NCBI GenBank assembly: GCA_021852245.1
Contig: JAJZNY010000071.1
Coordinates: forward strand, 1-6,282
Direction: 5' to 3'
DNA length: 6,282 bases
Source of the DNA: Planctomycetota bacterium
Lineage (GTDB): Bacteria; Planctomycetota; Phycisphaerae; WQYP01
Under the pieces are notes generated by a model. That model was not told the DNA's origin. It made no database searches and saw only the letters and a program-made list of their open reading frames with translations. Both the position numbers and the translations under genes were made by a program. Shown here piece after piece: positions 6,171 through 6,282 of this stretch. The stretch's first letter is position 1. The number at the start of each line of letters is the position of its first letter.

Positions 6171-6282
6171 CTCTTATCCAGAGTGCCTGAGGGACGGGCC
6201 CGTTGAAGGCACAGCAACCCATGCGGACGGTCAACTGACCGATGTCGTGAACAGGGTGCTAATTCCCTCCCGCTCGCATAAC
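6171..6282 (+). promoter_or_regulatory. SAM-I (S-box) riboswitch aptamer, cut by window end
   Basis: The S-box core is plainly present. CTCTTATCC (6171-6179) is the 5' strand of P1, followed by AGAG. P2 is GTGCC (6183-6187) with GGCAC (6208-6212), containing the GAGGGA kink-turn side and TTGAA on the other strand; GGG (6191-6193) pairs with CCC (6199-6201). The conserved GCAACC is at 6214-6219. P3 runs from CCC (6218-6220) to GGG (6254-6256) with CGGTC/GACCG (6228-6232/6237-6241) at its tip. GGTGCTAATTCC is at 6255-6266. Loop GGG (6196-6198) can form the family pseudoknot with CCC (6265-6267). P4, the 3' strand of P1 and the expression platform lie beyond the window. SAM binding normally turns off methionine or SAM synthesis or transport genes; the controlled gene is not visible. 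Confidence 0.95.

Overview
The window looks like a chromosomal segment from a free-living bacterium of moderate-to-high GC content. The best guess is a planctomycete, perhaps of the class Phycisphaerae. That guess rests mainly on the RicT-like protein, which carries an unusual Cys-containing N-terminal block and a long Pro-rich tail, and on its EVE-domain neighbour. It is an inference and not a proven assignment. There are no IS elements, CRISPR arrays, rRNA or tRNA genes, and nothing resembling a phage.

Layout: (1) 18-995 (+), an unrecognised multi-pass membrane protein whose upstream context lies outside the window. (2) Converging on it, a minus-strand cluster that reads, in transcription order, ricT-like PSP1 protein (4524-3310), EVE-domain protein (3294-2884), a possible 51-codon small ORF (2875-2720) and an M3-family zinc oligopeptidase (2707-1028). 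Gaps in the cluster are 15, 8 and 12 bases if the small ORF is real, so it is probably one operon. (3) About 750 bases without a convincing gene (4525-5276). This holds a candidate promoter for the minus cluster, a tandem TCGCTACAAT repeat and an AT-rich palindrome. On the plus strand it holds a strong extended -10 promoter (TGC-TATAAT) followed by a roughly 200-base leader with three clean hairpins. (4) 5277-5930 (+), a secreted Pro/Tyr-rich protein with a His/aromatic-rich C-terminal tail, followed by a good intrinsic terminator (5999-6032). (5) A new transcription unit starts at a near-consensus sigma-70 promoter (TTGACA-N17-TAGCAT, 6120-6148) and enters a SAM-I (S-box) riboswitch at 6171. 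The window ends before the riboswitch P1 3' strand and the controlled gene, which is expected to act in methionine/SAM metabolism or transport.

How the parts relate: RicT-type proteins act with partners in RNase-dependent mRNA maturation in Bacillus. The tight linkage to an EVE-domain protein, whose family reads modified bases, suggests an RNA-centred role for that pair, with the M3 peptidase as a housekeeping passenger. The secreted Pro/Tyr protein and the riboswitch unit are separate transcription units. The most notable signals are the SAM-I riboswitch cut by the window edge, the structured leader of the secreted-protein gene, and the unusual sequences of the secreted protein and the RicT-like protein.
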